From Sphingobium sp. (GTDB lineage Bacteria > Pseudomonadota > Alphaproteobacteria > Sphingomonadales > Sphingomonadaceae), in contig JAGVJS010000388.1 of the NCBI GenBank assembly GCA_020051025.1, positions 1 through 31,959 on the forward strand: a stretch of DNA of 31,959 nucleotides, read 5' to 3'. The first letter of the stretch is position 1. Each line of letters begins with the position of its first letter. Below the pieces are notes generated by a model. The model ran no database searches. It saw only the letters and a list, made by a program, of their open reading frames with translations, and had not been told where the DNA came from. Positions 1 through 7,327 of the stretch are shown here, piece after piece. The translations under genes were made by a program, and so were the position numbers.

Positions 1-565
1 CGGGCGTGGCGGGGGCGAGGCGCATGGGCGGGTGTGGCGTCACATGGATGCGGGCGGGATCAACGCCCTGCCCCGTCAGCGCCGCACGGGTGGTGTCGCC
101 ATGGACGACAAGCGCATCGAACATATCGAGCAAGGCCCGGTAGCCGCGACCCTGAAGGCCGGCATCGGCATGATAAGCGTCGGCATTATGGACGGTGTGG
201 ACCAGCGCCGTGCGCCCCTTCAGGCGGTTAAGCATCAGGCGGTCCGCGGGGGCGAGCGGGAGCCACTGGACATGGACTATATCGGCCTGGGTCAGAGGGC
301 TTATGTCGCCCATCGCGCAGGCCAGGCCATACTCAGCTGCCTTCGCCAGGCGGAAGGTGCGCCCCTCCCCCAATCGCGCGCGCAGCGCTTCGCTGCGGCG
401 GAAGAAGTGTGGGCGGTAGGTGTAGTTTTGCGGGGTGATCGCGTCGGTATCGCGCATCGGGCGGCCGAGCAGGGTGACGTCCGCACCCTCCCCCGCCATC
501 GCGGCGCAAAGGCTGTCGTCATAGCGCCCGGTGAAGAGCGAGGGATCGAGCATCGCGACCTTCAT
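1..565 (-). CDS. Glycosyltransferase, GT4-like, C-terminus beyond window
   Basis: The reading frame is open from the ATG at 565-563 to the left edge, giving about 188 residues, so the gene is 3'-truncated by the window. The translation starts MKVAMLDPSLFTGRYDDSL and looks like the N-terminal Rossmann half of a GT-B glycosyltransferase. It has an early glycine/tyrosine segment, a VHVQWLPLAPAD segment near residue 98, a HTVHN motif near residue 124, and a DALVVHGDTTRAAL segment followed by PARIHVTPHPP, as in GT4 enzymes that act on lipid-linked sugars. The UDP-sugar-binding C-terminal half is not visible, so donor and acceptor cannot be named. Its ATG overlaps the flippase stop codon (ATGA, 4 nt), which implies translational coupling in a surface-glycan operon. 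The family call is fairly sure; the specific reaction is unknown. Confidence 0.75.
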   Translation of the reverse strand, partial: MKVAMLDPSLFTGRYDDSLCAAMAGEGADVTLLGRPMRDTDAITPQNYTYRPHFFRRSEALRARLGEGRTFRLAKAAEYGLACAMGDISPLTQADIVHVQWLPLAPADRLMLNRLKGRTALVHTVHNADAYHADAGLQGRGYRALLDMFDALVVHGDTTRAALTGQGVDPARIHVTPHPPMRLAPATP

Positions 566-1863
566 GCCCGCACCAGCCGTCGCAGCGAGAGAAGATGGAG
601 CATCGCAACACCAGCCAGCGTCAGCGCGTAGAACGCAAGGAAGGCGAGGTCGAAACGGTCCGGCCAGAGCAGCAGGGCGAGCGGCGCACTGGCCAGCGAT
701 CCGGCGAGGAAAGGCAGAGAGCGAGCCAGCAGTTCGGCGAAACGCCCCAACGCCGCCTGCACATAGACGGAGACGCTGAGCAGGGTCAGCGCTGCGAGCG
801 CCAGGATGATGAGGAGGATATCCGCCCGGTCGATGGCGGCCCTGCCATCGAACAGGATCGTGAACAGCCGGTCGCCTGCCAGCAGCAGCAGGGCGGACAG
901 GGTGACGGCGAACAGCATGGCCGCCATCAGCGCACGGCCGAGCAACTGGCGCAGGCGGGCCGTATCGCCGACGTGGAAAGCGCGAGTGATGCGGGGCAAG
1001 GCAGCCTCTACCGTCGCGCGGACCAGCATCGACAGGGCGCGTGACATTTTGAAGAAAAAGTCGAAGACCAGCATTGGCCGGGCATCGCTGGTCGCCAGCG
1101 CTATGGTGAAATAAGGCGCATTATAGGCGATGATGTCGGAGACAGTGAAGGCCGCCGACGCACCGATGTCGCGCAGATAATGGGCGCGGACATGGCCGCC
1201 GCCGACGCGGAAGGCCAGCCAGTGGCGCCGCGTCATGCCGAGGCGGCGATGGACATGGCCGATCGCATAGCCGATCACCGTAATGCTGACCGCCAGTTGC
1301 AGCGCGACCGACAGGCGCGGATCGAGGCCCGCCAGCATCGCGAGCAACAGGCCGATGGTCACGACGCGGCGGGCGCAATCCAGCCCTTCCCACAGGAAAT
1401 TGCCATCCACCGCCGCCAATGCCCGCTTGGCGAGCAAGGCCGGCAGGTTGAGGCACGCGGAAAGGAAGAAGAGCAGGAAGAGCAAGGGCATGCCGGTCGA
1501 AAGCCAGCCGCCTGCCAGGGTCACGAGCAGGATCGCCATGGCGCCGACGACCAGCAGGCCGAGGAATAGGAACAGGACGCCCATTTCCTCCAGCCGGAAG
1601 CCGCCGTCCTGCGCAGCATCTTCTCCGCCCAGCCAGTGGCGCCGCAATCGCGCATAGATGATGCTGGTCAGGCCGAATTCCGCCGAGATGGTGAAATTGC
1701 CGAAGGCAACCAGCAGAAGGAAGGCCTGAAACTCCGCGATCGGCAGCACCCGCACGAACACGAAGGTGACAGCGAAGCCCCAGATCAGCACCAATCCGAC
1801 ATTGGCAAGCTTCACCAGCGCAAGGAGGCGGGCCGAACCTTCCAGCCGCGCGAGGCGGCTCAC
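562..1863 (-). CDS. Oligosaccharide/polysaccharide flippase-like membrane protein
   Basis: This 433-residue protein is very hydrophobic, with roughly 12 membrane segments spaced along its whole length and short basic loops. That matches the size and pattern of Wzx/MATE-type lipid-linked oligosaccharide flippases of the MOP superfamily. The N-terminus carries a first long membrane segment (about residues 14-40) and a second ending with ISAEFGLTSIIYARLRR. No soluble catalytic domain is present. It starts with GTG at 1863, and the start overlaps the methyltransferase stop (GTGA). Its own stop overlaps the downstream glycosyltransferase start. The tight coupling supports a role in moving or assembling a surface glycan across the inner membrane. 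Substrate cannot be read from the sequence, and a polymerase-like role is less likely given the lack of a large periplasmic loop. Confidence 0.75.
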   Translation of the reverse strand: MSRLARLEGSARLLALVKLANVGLVLIWGFAVTFVFVRVLPIAEFQAFLLLVAFGNFTISAEFGLTSIIYARLRRHWLGGEDAAQDGGFRLEEMGVLFLFLGLLVVGAMAILLVTLAGGWLSTGMPLLFLLFFLSACLNLPALLAKRALAAVDGNFLWEGLDCARRVVTIGLLLAMLAGLDPRLSVALQLAVSITVIGYAIGHVHRRLGMTRRHWLAFRVGGGHVRAHYLRDIGASAAFTVSDIIAYNAPYFTIALATSDARPMLVFDFFFKMSRALSMLVRATVEAALPRITRAFHVGDTARLRQLLGRALMAAMLFAVTLSALLLLAGDRLFTILFDGRAAIDRADILLIILALAALTLLSVSVYVQAALGRFAELLARSLPFLAGSLASAPLALLLWPDRFDLAFLAFYALTLAGVAMLHLLSLRRLVRA

Positions 1864-2612
1864 CGTGCGGTTTCTCCGCCCGGCTTGCGCGCGCGGAACA
1901 GCCGGTCATCCAGCGCATGGAAATGGCGGGTCGCGCCGTCGATCAATCCGGCGTCTATCTCCTCCAGATCGAAACCCGCGGCGCGGATGCGATCAGCGAA
2001 ATCAAGGCCGTACTGACGCACATGATCCCATTGGCCGAAGCGGCGTTCGCGTTCACGCGGAGGGATGTCGAAGCTGCCATCTTCGGTCGGCTTGTCCCAT
2101 AGCGGCACGATCAGCCAGGCTTCGCCGCCGGGCTTGAGCGCGCGATGGATGTTGCGCAGCACAGCCATGTCGTCGGGCACATGTTCCATCACATGACTGG
2201 CATAGAAGAGGTCGTAGCGGTCGTTGTCGGCCAGTTCCATCAGATCGACGCGATGCATGTTCGGCACGGTGTAACGGGCAGGATCGAGGTCCGCCGGGAC
2301 ATAATCGGCGGCGGCAGAGAAGCGCTTGACCAGACTGCCCTCATTGGGGGCCATGTGCAGGATCGCACCGGTGGTCGGCACGGTCAGCGTCCCCTGCTGG
2401 ATCAGCCAGTTCATCAAGCGTTCGCGCGGCGAGGCGCCGCAGTCCGGGCAGCCCCATTCGCCATTGTCGCCATAGCGGAAGAAACCCACGACTGCGCCGC
2501 CACAGGCCGGGCAACTGCGCGTCGGGCGCGCGCCCAGAGCCTTGCGCAATTTCAGCGCCGTCTTGGTCAGATGCTTGCCGGCGGCCTTGGCCACCCGCTG
2601 GACAGTAATCAC
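1860..2612 (-). CDS. Class I SAM-dependent methyltransferase with N-terminal zinc ribbon
   Basis: The protein has 250 residues. An N-terminal zinc ribbon is formed by C34-x2-C37 and C55-x2-C58. A Rossmann-type methyltransferase domain follows: the SAM-loop region reads ILHMAPNEG (about 84-92) in place of the usual Asp-x-Gly-x-Gly, and the HVMEHVPDD segment (about 140-148) is typical of the Methyltransf_11 group. The APNEG variant recurs in methyltransferases found in polysaccharide clusters, which fits the flippase and glycosyltransferase that follow with 4-nt overlaps. It probably methylates a sugar or a glycan intermediate in the cytoplasm. The start is GTG at 2612, supported by a GGAG site 6 nt upstream. 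The acceptor substrate is unknown. Confidence 0.8.
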   Translation of the reverse strand: MITVQRVAKAAGKHLTKTALKLRKALGARPTRSCPACGGAVVGFFRYGDNGEWGCPDCGASPRERLMNWLIQQGTLTVPTTGAILHMAPNEGSLVKRFSAAADYVPADLDPARYTVPNMHRVDLMELADNDRYDLFYASHVMEHVPDDMAVLRNIHRALKPGGEAWLIVPLWDKPTEDGSFDIPPRERERRFGQWDHVRQYGLDFADRIRAAGFDLEEIDAGLIDGATRHFHALDDRLFRARKPGGETAR

Positions 2613-2686
2613 TGGTTGCTCCGCGCAGGGATGTTGAAAGGCCGCGCTATACTATAAGCGCCGGGTAATGCGAGAGGCTTTCCGGA
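2613..2686. other. Intergenic gap with small palindrome
   Basis: This 74-bp gap separates the Sir2 stop from the methyltransferase start. It contains an inverted repeat GCGCT (2644-2648) / AGCGC (2657-2661) around an AT-rich centre. On the minus strand the centre reads TATAGTATA. It could be a weak terminator for the Sir2 gene or part of a promoter for the glycan operon. There is no long T-run. Confidence 0.3.
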
Positions 2687-3388
2687 TCAGGCCAGCAACG
2701 CGCGCACCAGATCTGGCACCAGCGCGCTGGCCGGGCCAAGCCGCGTCTCATCGAAATAGAGGCTGCCGGCCGATGGATCGAGATTGAGTTCCAGCGTGCG
2801 CGCGCCGATATGGCGGGCGGTCTGGACGAAGCCGGCCGCGGGATAGACGGCACCGGACGTCCCGATCGACACGAACAGGTCGGCATCGCGCACGGCATCG
2901 TCGATGCGATCCATCTCATAAGGCATTTCGCCGAAGAAGACGATGTCGGGTCGCAGTCGGGGCCTGCCGCACCCATCGCAGGGGGTGCCGGGTGGCAGGC
3001 TATCGGCCCATGCAACGGCCTTGCCGCAAGCAGCGCAAACGGCGGATTTCAGTTGGCCATGCATATGGATCAGCCGCTTCGCTCCGGCCCGCTCATGCAG
3101 ATCATCGACATTCTGCGTCACGATCAGCAAGTCGCCGGGCCAGGCGGCATCAAGCGCGGCCAGCGCCTGATGCGCGGCATTGGGCTGCACCTCCCCCAGT
3201 TTCGCGCGGCGCTCATCATAGAAACGATGCACCAGCGCTTCATCACGCGCCAATGCTTCGGGGGTGCAGACGTCCTCCACCCTGTGCCCTTCCCATAATC
3301 CGTCCGGGCCACGGAAGGTGGCGAGGCCGGATTCCGCGGATATCCCCGCGCCGGTGAGGATGACGATATTGCTGATGTCGTTGCGCAT
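2687..3388 (-). CDS. cobB: NAD-dependent protein deacylase, Sir2/CobB family
   Basis: This 233-residue sirtuin removes acyl groups from lysines using NAD+, giving nicotinamide and O-acyl-ADP-ribose. Visible motifs in order are GAGISAESGLATFRG (13-27, NAD loop), TQNVDDLH (91-98), catalytic His in HMHG (H110), and a structural zinc site C118-x2-C121 and C137-x2-C140. The C-terminal GTSGAVYPAAGF and LNLD segments also contact NAD. Y57 and R60 form the Tyr-x-x-Arg pair that in SIRT5 and Escherichia coli CobB allows recognition of succinyl or malonyl lysine, so desuccinylase activity is plausible. The length is typical of the short bacterial class. It lies on the same strand as the glycan cassette, but the 74-bp gap gives no functional link. 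Confidence 0.93.
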   Translation of the reverse strand: MRNDISNIVILTGAGISAESGLATFRGPDGLWEGHRVEDVCTPEALARDEALVHRFYDERRAKLGEVQPNAAHQALAALDAAWPGDLLIVTQNVDDLHERAGAKRLIHMHGQLKSAVCAACGKAVAWADSLPPGTPCDGCGRPRLRPDIVFFGEMPYEMDRIDDAVRDADLFVSIGTSGAVYPAAGFVQTARHIGARTLELNLDPSAGSLYFDETRLGPASALVPDLVRALLA

Positions 3389-3525
3389 CTGCCTATCCTA
3401 TTGCCGAAAAGCGAAGAGGCAAGTTACGAACGCTTGACGATCCGGGCAGTGCAGGAAAGATTGCCGGATCAAGCGAAGCGCGACAGTCGCGTGGCAGACG
3501 CTGGAAATGGATCGAACCGAAAATC

Positions 3526-4668
3526 ATGCTCTATCCCGGCGACCCAGTTCCGCCTTTTCGCGTTCGCGGTCTGGCCAACCCGCGCTATTCTTTTGGCAGC
3601 GCGGCAGGCCGTTATGTCGTAGTCAGTTTTATCGGCAGCGCCGCGACGCCCGGGGCCATGACTTTCTATCGCCAGATGCGTCAGACGATCGGGCCATTCG
3701 ACGACATATTCGCCTGCGCCTTCATCGTCACCAGCGATCCGCAGGATGAGCCGGCAGGACATTTCGAAGAACGCTATCCGGGCCTGCGCATCTTCGTCGA
3801 TGGAGATCATGCGATGACCCGGCTGTTCGGGTGCGCCCGGCAAGGCGATGACGGGTGCACTGCGATCACGGCGACAAGCTGGATATTGGATCCGGGCATG
3901 CGCGTGATCCGGGTTCTGCCGGCTACCGACCTGATGATCCATCGCGACGCGATCTGCGCGGCGCTGGAGGGATTGATGCCCGCGCAAGAAGATCGGGAGA
4001 GTTGGGCACCGGTGCTGAAAGTGCCGGGCATTTTCGAACCGGCCCTGTGCCACGATCTGATCGCTTATGCCGGTCAGCGGGGTTTGCGCGAAAGCGGGTT
4101 CATGAACACCGACCCGACATCCGGCAACACGATATTGCAGGTCGATCATCGCCACAAGCGACGCGGTGATTGCACGATCGAGGATCCGACGCTGCGCGAA
4201 GCGGTGCAGGCGCGCATAGTCCGCCGGCTTATACCCCAGGTTGAGCGGTCTTTTCAGTTCAAGGCGACGCGCATAGAGCGCACCATCGTCTCCTGCTACG
4301 ACGCCGGGACAGGCGGCTATTTCCGGCCGCATACCGACAACAGCACATTGGGAACGGCGCATCGCCGCTTTGCGGTGTCTATCGGTTTGAATGCGGAGGA
4401 ATATGAAGGCGGCGACCTGCGTTTTCCCGAATTCGGCGCACGGACATATCGTCCCGATACAGGCGGGGCGATCGTCTTTTCCTGCTCGCTGTTACATGAG
4501 GCGCTGCCAGTGACGCACGGACGCCGCTTCGTGATGCTGCCTTTCCTGTATGACGAGGCCGCGGCGCGAATCCGTTTGGACAATGCCCGGCATCTGGATG
4601 ACCCGCACCTGCGGGAACAGGTGCTACAATCGATGGGTATCCCGGAGGAAAGCCGAACAGCGGGATGA
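3526..4668 (+). CDS. Peroxiredoxin-like domain fused to 2OG-Fe(II) oxygenase
   Basis: This 380-residue protein has two parts. Residues 1-150 resemble an AhpC/TSA thioredoxin fold: GDPVPPFRVRG start, SFIGSAATPGAMTFY strand-helix, a SWILDPGMRVIRV strand. The place of the peroxidatic Cys is Ala44. Residues 160-345 form a prolyl-4-hydroxylase-like double-stranded beta-helix with iron ligands H269-x-D271 and H324, and R334 as the likely 2-oxoglutarate-binding Arg. The motifs are YFRPHTDN, EEYEGGDLRFPEFG and SLLHEALPVTHGRRF. The oxygenase part looks catalytically complete, so hydroxylation of a protein or small-molecule substrate is expected. No good Shine-Dalgarno lies before the ATG. It stands alone between the Sir2 gene and dapB. 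The long frame on the opposite strand (3469-4362) is a shadow. Confidence 0.85.
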   Translation: MLYPGDPVPPFRVRGLANPRYSFGSAAGRYVVVSFIGSAATPGAMTFYRQMRQTIGPFDDIFACAFIVTSDPQDEPAGHFEERYPGLRIFVDGDHAMTRLFGCARQGDDGCTAITATSWILDPGMRVIRVLPATDLMIHRDAICAALEGLMPAQEDRESWAPVLKVPGIFEPALCHDLIAYAGQRGLRESGFMNTDPTSGNTILQVDHRHKRRGDCTIEDPTLREAVQARIVRRLIPQVERSFQFKATRIERTIVSCYDAGTGGYFRPHTDNSTLGTAHRRFAVSIGLNAEEYEGGDLRFPEFGARTYRPDTGGAIVFSCSLLHEALPVTHGRRFVMLPFLYDEAAARIRLDNARHLDDPHLREQVLQSMGIPEESRTAG

Positions 4669-4672
4669 CAAA

Positions 4673-4700
4673 GCCGCGCCGCTCTGGCATCGGCCGCGGC
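4673..4700 (+). terminator. Possible 3' hairpin after the 2OG oxygenase
   Basis: Arms GCCGCG-CCG (4673-4681) and CGG-C-CGCGGC (4691-4700) can form a 9-bp stem with one bulged C and a 9-nt loop, starting 5 nt after the oxygenase stop. No T-run follows, so it is at best a weak or factor-dependent terminator. Confidence 0.35.
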
Positions 4701-4726
4701 CTGACTGACATGAGATGAGGCGGGAT

Positions 4727-5491
4727 ATGACGACGATCGGCATTTTCGGGGCGGCGGGCCGGATGGGGCGTGCGATCGCGCAGGTTGCGGCCGATACGGG
4801 CCAGGGCCTGGCCGGCGGCACCGATCGCGATCCGAGCGGCGAGATTGCGCCGGGCATCACCATGACCGCCGATCCGCTGGCGCTGGCGGAAGCGAGCGAG
4901 GTGCTGATCGACTTTTCCGTGCCGGGCGCGCTCGGCGCGCATCTGAATGCCTGCATCGCGGCGAAGAAGCCGATCGTGATCGGCACCACCGGGTTGGAGC
5001 CAGTCCACCATGCCCTGATCGACGAGGCGGCGGCGCATATTCCGGTGCTCCAGACCGGCAATACGTCGCTGGGCGTCAATCTGCTGGCGGCGCTGGTGGA
5101 AAAGGCGGCGGCAGGCCTGGGCGACGATTGGGATATCGAGATTGTCGAGATGCACCACCGGCACAAGGTCGATGCCCCGTCCGGCACGGCGCTGATGCTG
5201 GGCGAAGCGGCGGCGCGCGGGCGGCATATCCCGCTCGCCGACCACAGCGATCGTGGGCGTGACGGCATCACCGGTGCACGTAAACCGGGCGATATCGGTT
5301 TCGTCGCGCTGCGGGGCGGATCGGTGGCGGGCGACCATCAGGTGATCTTCGCCACCGAAGGCGAGCGGATCGAGATTGGCCATCGGGCGGAGAACAGGAC
5401 CATCTTCGCACGCGGCGCGGTGAAGGCGGCGCGCTGGCTGGTCGGGCAACCGGCCGGACGGTACGACATGAAGGGCGTGCTGGGCCTGTAA
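4727..5491 (+). CDS. dapB: 4-hydroxy-tetrahydrodipicolinate reductase
   Basis: DapB reduces 4-hydroxy-tetrahydrodipicolinate to tetrahydrodipicolinate with NAD(P)H, in the cytoplasmic diaminopimelate/lysine pathway that supplies cell-wall and protein synthesis. The 254-residue product has the dinucleotide-binding GAAGRMG (8-14), the IDFSVPGAL strand, GTTGL (86-90), and the signature EMHHRHKVDAPSGTAL (141-156), which holds the catalytic His pair and K147. The C-terminal GDHQVIFATEGERIEIGHRA segment is also family-typical. I chose ATG 4727 over the in-frame ATG 4715 because the sequence after it matches the normal DapB start and a GAGG lies 8 nt upstream. Its TAA is directly followed by the nth ATG, so the two are probably co-transcribed. 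Confidence 0.97.
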   Translation: MTTIGIFGAAGRMGRAIAQVAADTGQGLAGGTDRDPSGEIAPGITMTADPLALAEASEVLIDFSVPGALGAHLNACIAAKKPIVIGTTGLEPVHHALIDEAAAHIPVLQTGNTSLGVNLLAALVEKAAAGLGDDWDIEIVEMHHRHKVDAPSGTALMLGEAAARGRHIPLADHSDRGRDGITGARKPGDIGFVALRGGSVAGDHQVIFATEGERIEIGHRAENRTIFARGAVKAARWLVGQPAGRYDMKGVLGL

Positions 5492-6154
5492 ATGAACAAG
5501 GCGCAGATCTTCGACTTTTTCAGCCGTCTGGCCGAAGCCAATCCGGCCCCGGTGACGGAGCTGGAATATGGCAATCCCTATCAGTTGCTGGTCGCGGTGA
5601 CTTTGTCCGCGCAGGCGACCGATGTGGGCGTGAACAAGGCGACGCGCGCGCTGTTCCGCGAGGTGACGACGCCGCAGCAGATGGTCGATCTGGGCGAAGA
5701 GGGTTTGAAGCAGCACATCAAGACGATCGGGCTGTTCAATACAAAGGCCAAGAATGTCATCGGCCTGTCGGAGATATTGGTGCGCGATTTCGGCGGCGAG
5801 GTGCCGGAGGATCGGGACACGCTGACCACCCTGCCCGGCGTCGGGCGCAAGACCGCTAATGTGGTGGTGAACACTGCCTTCGGGCAGGAGACGTTTGCGG
5901 TCGACACTCATATCTTCCGCGTTGGAAACCGTACAGCACTGGCGCCCGGCAAGACGGTGCTGGCGGTGGAGGAGAAGCTGGAGAAGCGCGTGCCCGGCCC
6001 GTTCCGGCGCGATGCGCATCACTGGCTGATCCTGCATGGCCGCTATGTCTGCAAGGCGCGCAAGCCGGAGTGCTGGCGCTGTATCGTCAGCGACCTGTGC
6101 CGGTTCAAGCCCAAGACGCCAGCACCGAAGACCACCGCAGCAAAGGCGGCCTGA
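5492..6154 (+). CDS. nth: Endonuclease III
   Basis: Nth is a bifunctional DNA glycosylase/AP lyase that removes oxidised pyrimidines and nicks the strand in base-excision repair. The 220-residue sequence carries the helix-hairpin-helix LPGVGRKTANVV (114-125) with catalytic Lys120 and, in VDTH, Asp138. The [4Fe-4S] ligands C187, C194, C197 and C203 have the standard C-x6-C-x2-C-x5-C spacing. Both the catalytic and cluster residues fall at the same numbers as in the E. coli enzyme, which supports the chosen ATG. The gene abuts the dapB stop with no gap. A short Pro/Ala/Lys-rich tail follows the cluster. Confidence 0.97.
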   Translation: MNKAQIFDFFSRLAEANPAPVTELEYGNPYQLLVAVTLSAQATDVGVNKATRALFREVTTPQQMVDLGEEGLKQHIKTIGLFNTKAKNVIGLSEILVRDFGGEVPEDRDTLTTLPGVGRKTANVVVNTAFGQETFAVDTHIFRVGNRTALAPGKTVLAVEEKLEKRVPGPFRRDAHHWLILHGRYVCKARKPECWRCIVSDLCRFKPKTPAPKTTAAKAA

Positions 6155-6161
6155 ACCAGGA

Positions 6162-6183
6162 GAACGGCATTTTCGCGCCGTTC
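6162..6183 (+). terminator. Possible weak terminator after nth
   Basis: An inverted repeat GAACGGC (6162-6168) / GCCGTTC (6177-6183) with an 8-nt loop begins 7 nt after the nth stop. It lacks a T-run, so termination is uncertain. Confidence 0.35.
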
Positions 6184-6257
6184 ATGACGAATCGGTTAAT
6201 AATGACGGATCGCACCGCGTCACGCCGTCGTTTCGACGTGATATGAGGAGAGAAGCC

Positions 6258-6644
6258 ATGTCCGTCCGTTCCGTCAAATTTGTCTTGTGTGCTGTATTGG
6301 CAGCCACCACCCTGCCCGTATTGGCCAAGGAAAAGCCCGACCCCTATGTGCCCGCCAGCGGCGCGGCGGTAGATTGCGTCCAGATCCAGTCGATCCGGTC
6401 CACCAATGTGCGCGACGACCGCACCATCGATTTCATCATGAACGGCAACAAGGTCTATCGGAACAGCCTGCCCAATAGTTGCCCCAGCCTGGGCTTCGAG
6501 AAGCGCTTCATGTACAAGACCAGCCTGTCGCAGCTCTGTTCGGTCGATATCATCACCGTATTGTGGAATGTCGGCACAGGGCTGCAACAGGGCGCGGGTT
6601 GCGGCCTTGGCAAGTTCCAGCCGATGGAGAAAGCGGCAAAATAA
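6258..6644 (+). CDS. Small secreted protein, DUF6491-like
   Basis: This predicted 128-residue exported protein starts at ATG 6258, preceded by a GGAGAG site; the much longer frame beginning at 6036 overlaps nth and is rejected. Residues 1-23 form a signal peptide (basic start, hydrophobic core, cleavage after VLA). The mature part has four cysteines (C40, C75, C94, C115), compatible with two disulfide bonds in the periplasm, and the segments CVQIQSIRSTNVRDDRTIDF and KVYRNSLPNSCPSLGF. The pattern resembles DUF6491, a family of small sphingomonad/xanthomonad exported proteins of unknown function. No function is assigned. It stands alone between nth and a tRNA gene. Confidence 0.75.
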   Translation: MSVRSVKFVLCAVLAATTLPVLAKEKPDPYVPASGAAVDCVQIQSIRSTNVRDDRTIDFIMNGNKVYRNSLPNSCPSLGFEKRFMYKTSLSQLCSVDIITVLWNVGTGLQQGAGCGLGKFQPMEKAAK

Positions 6645-6664
6645 GATGGGTTAAAGTGATTTTG

Positions 6665-6679
6665 ACGCTGGCGCAGCGT
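6665..6679 (+). terminator. Short hairpin after the DUF6491-like gene
   Basis: ACGCTG (6665-6670) and CAGCGT (6674-6679) form a perfect 6-bp stem with a 3-nt loop, 20 nt after the stop codon. There is no T-run. It may end the upstream transcript before the tRNA gene. Confidence 0.3.
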
Positions 6680-6717
6680 GAAGGACTTTGCTACCCGCGC
6701 CTTCTGACCAGCGTCAT

Positions 6718-6794
6718 GCACCCATAGCTCAGCTGGATAGAGCGTTGCCCTCCGAAGGCAAAGGCCAGTGGTTCGAATCCACTTGGGTGCACCA
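6718..6794 (+). tRNA. tRNA-Arg (CCG anticodon)
   Basis: A complete 77-nt cloverleaf can be drawn. The acceptor stem pairs GCACCCA (6718-6724) with TGGGTGC (6784-6790), the D arm is GCTC/GAGC, the anticodon stem is TTGCC/GGCAA around loop CTCCGAA giving anticodon CCG, and the T arm contains GGTTCGAATCC. The discriminator is A and the 3' CCA is encoded (6792-6794). It decodes CGG arginine codons. A GCTACC element at 6690-6695 could be a -10 box. A TTGACG lies at 6662-6667, but the spacing is longer than usual, so the promoter is uncertain. Confidence 0.97.
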
Positions 6795-6832
6795 TTATTC
6801 AGTGACTTGACCTGGCTTCCTCACATTTCCTT

Positions 6833-7327
6833 TTAAAGTAGCCGGCCATGGCTTTGCTCGAAATCGAGCAGCCAGCGCTTGACTTCGACGCCACCGGCAA
6901 AGCCGGTCAGCGCACCGTTGGTGCCGACAACGCGATGGCAGGGCGCGATGATGGAGATGGGATTGCGACCATTGGCGGCGCCGACTGCCCGGCTGGCGGT
7001 CGGGTGGCCGATGGCGCGAGCGACATCGCCATAGCTGCGTGTTTCGCCGAAGGGGATCGCGCACAGGGCGGCCCAGACCTGTTTCTGGAAATCGGTGCCG
7101 CGAAAATCGAGCGGGACGGTGAATATCTGCAAGTCCCCCGCAAAATAGGCCGTCAGTTGCTGGGCCGTCTGCGTCAGGATCGGGTGATCAGGGCGCGTTT
7201 GCCGTTCGGTTAGCCGCACGCGAGCGGGATCATCATTTTCCCAAAGGATTGCCACCAGTCCCGCATCGCTGGCGACCAGAGTCAGGTCGCCGACCGGGGA
7301 CGGCAAGAGGGTTTCGACAAGGGCCAT
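6833..7327 (-). CDS. ogt: Methylated-DNA--[protein]-cysteine S-methyltransferase
   Basis: Ogt/AGT repairs O6-alkylguanine and O4-alkylthymine by transferring the alkyl group to its own active-site cysteine in a single-turnover reaction. The 164-residue product has the family core: TDFQKQVWAALCAIPFGETRSYGDVARAIG (78-107, with the helix-turn-helix), SRAVGAANGRNPISIIAPCHRVVG (112-135) with the nucleophile C130 in PCHRV, and GFAGGVEVKRWLLDFE at the C-terminus. The short N-terminal domain lacks the Ada zinc ligands, so it is Ogt-type rather than Ada. Its Shine-Dalgarno GGAG lies inside the 3' arm of the hairpin that ends the RND operon transcript, so expression may depend on readthrough or on melting of that hairpin. 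Confidence 0.95.
   Translation of the reverse strand: MALVETLLPSPVGDLTLVASDAGLVAILWENDDPARVRLTERQTRPDHPILTQTAQQLTAYFAGDLQIFTVPLDFRGTDFQKQVWAALCAIPFGETRSYGDVARAIGHPTASRAVGAANGRNPISIIAPCHRVVGTNGALTGFAGGVEVKRWLLDFEQSHGRLL

Noticed and set aside
3469..4362. 297-aa minus-strand open frame
   Set aside because: It is antisense to the 2OG oxygenase, which has a full iron triad; no motif is seen in the antisense product.
4379..6037. 552-aa minus-strand open frame
   Set aside because: It is antisense to dapB and nth, whose catalytic residues are all in place.
6718..6794. tRNA-Arg as an integration site of a mobile island
   Set aside because: No integrase lies nearby and I see no repeat of the tRNA 3' end within the window. 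The adjacent genes are ordinary chromosomal ones.
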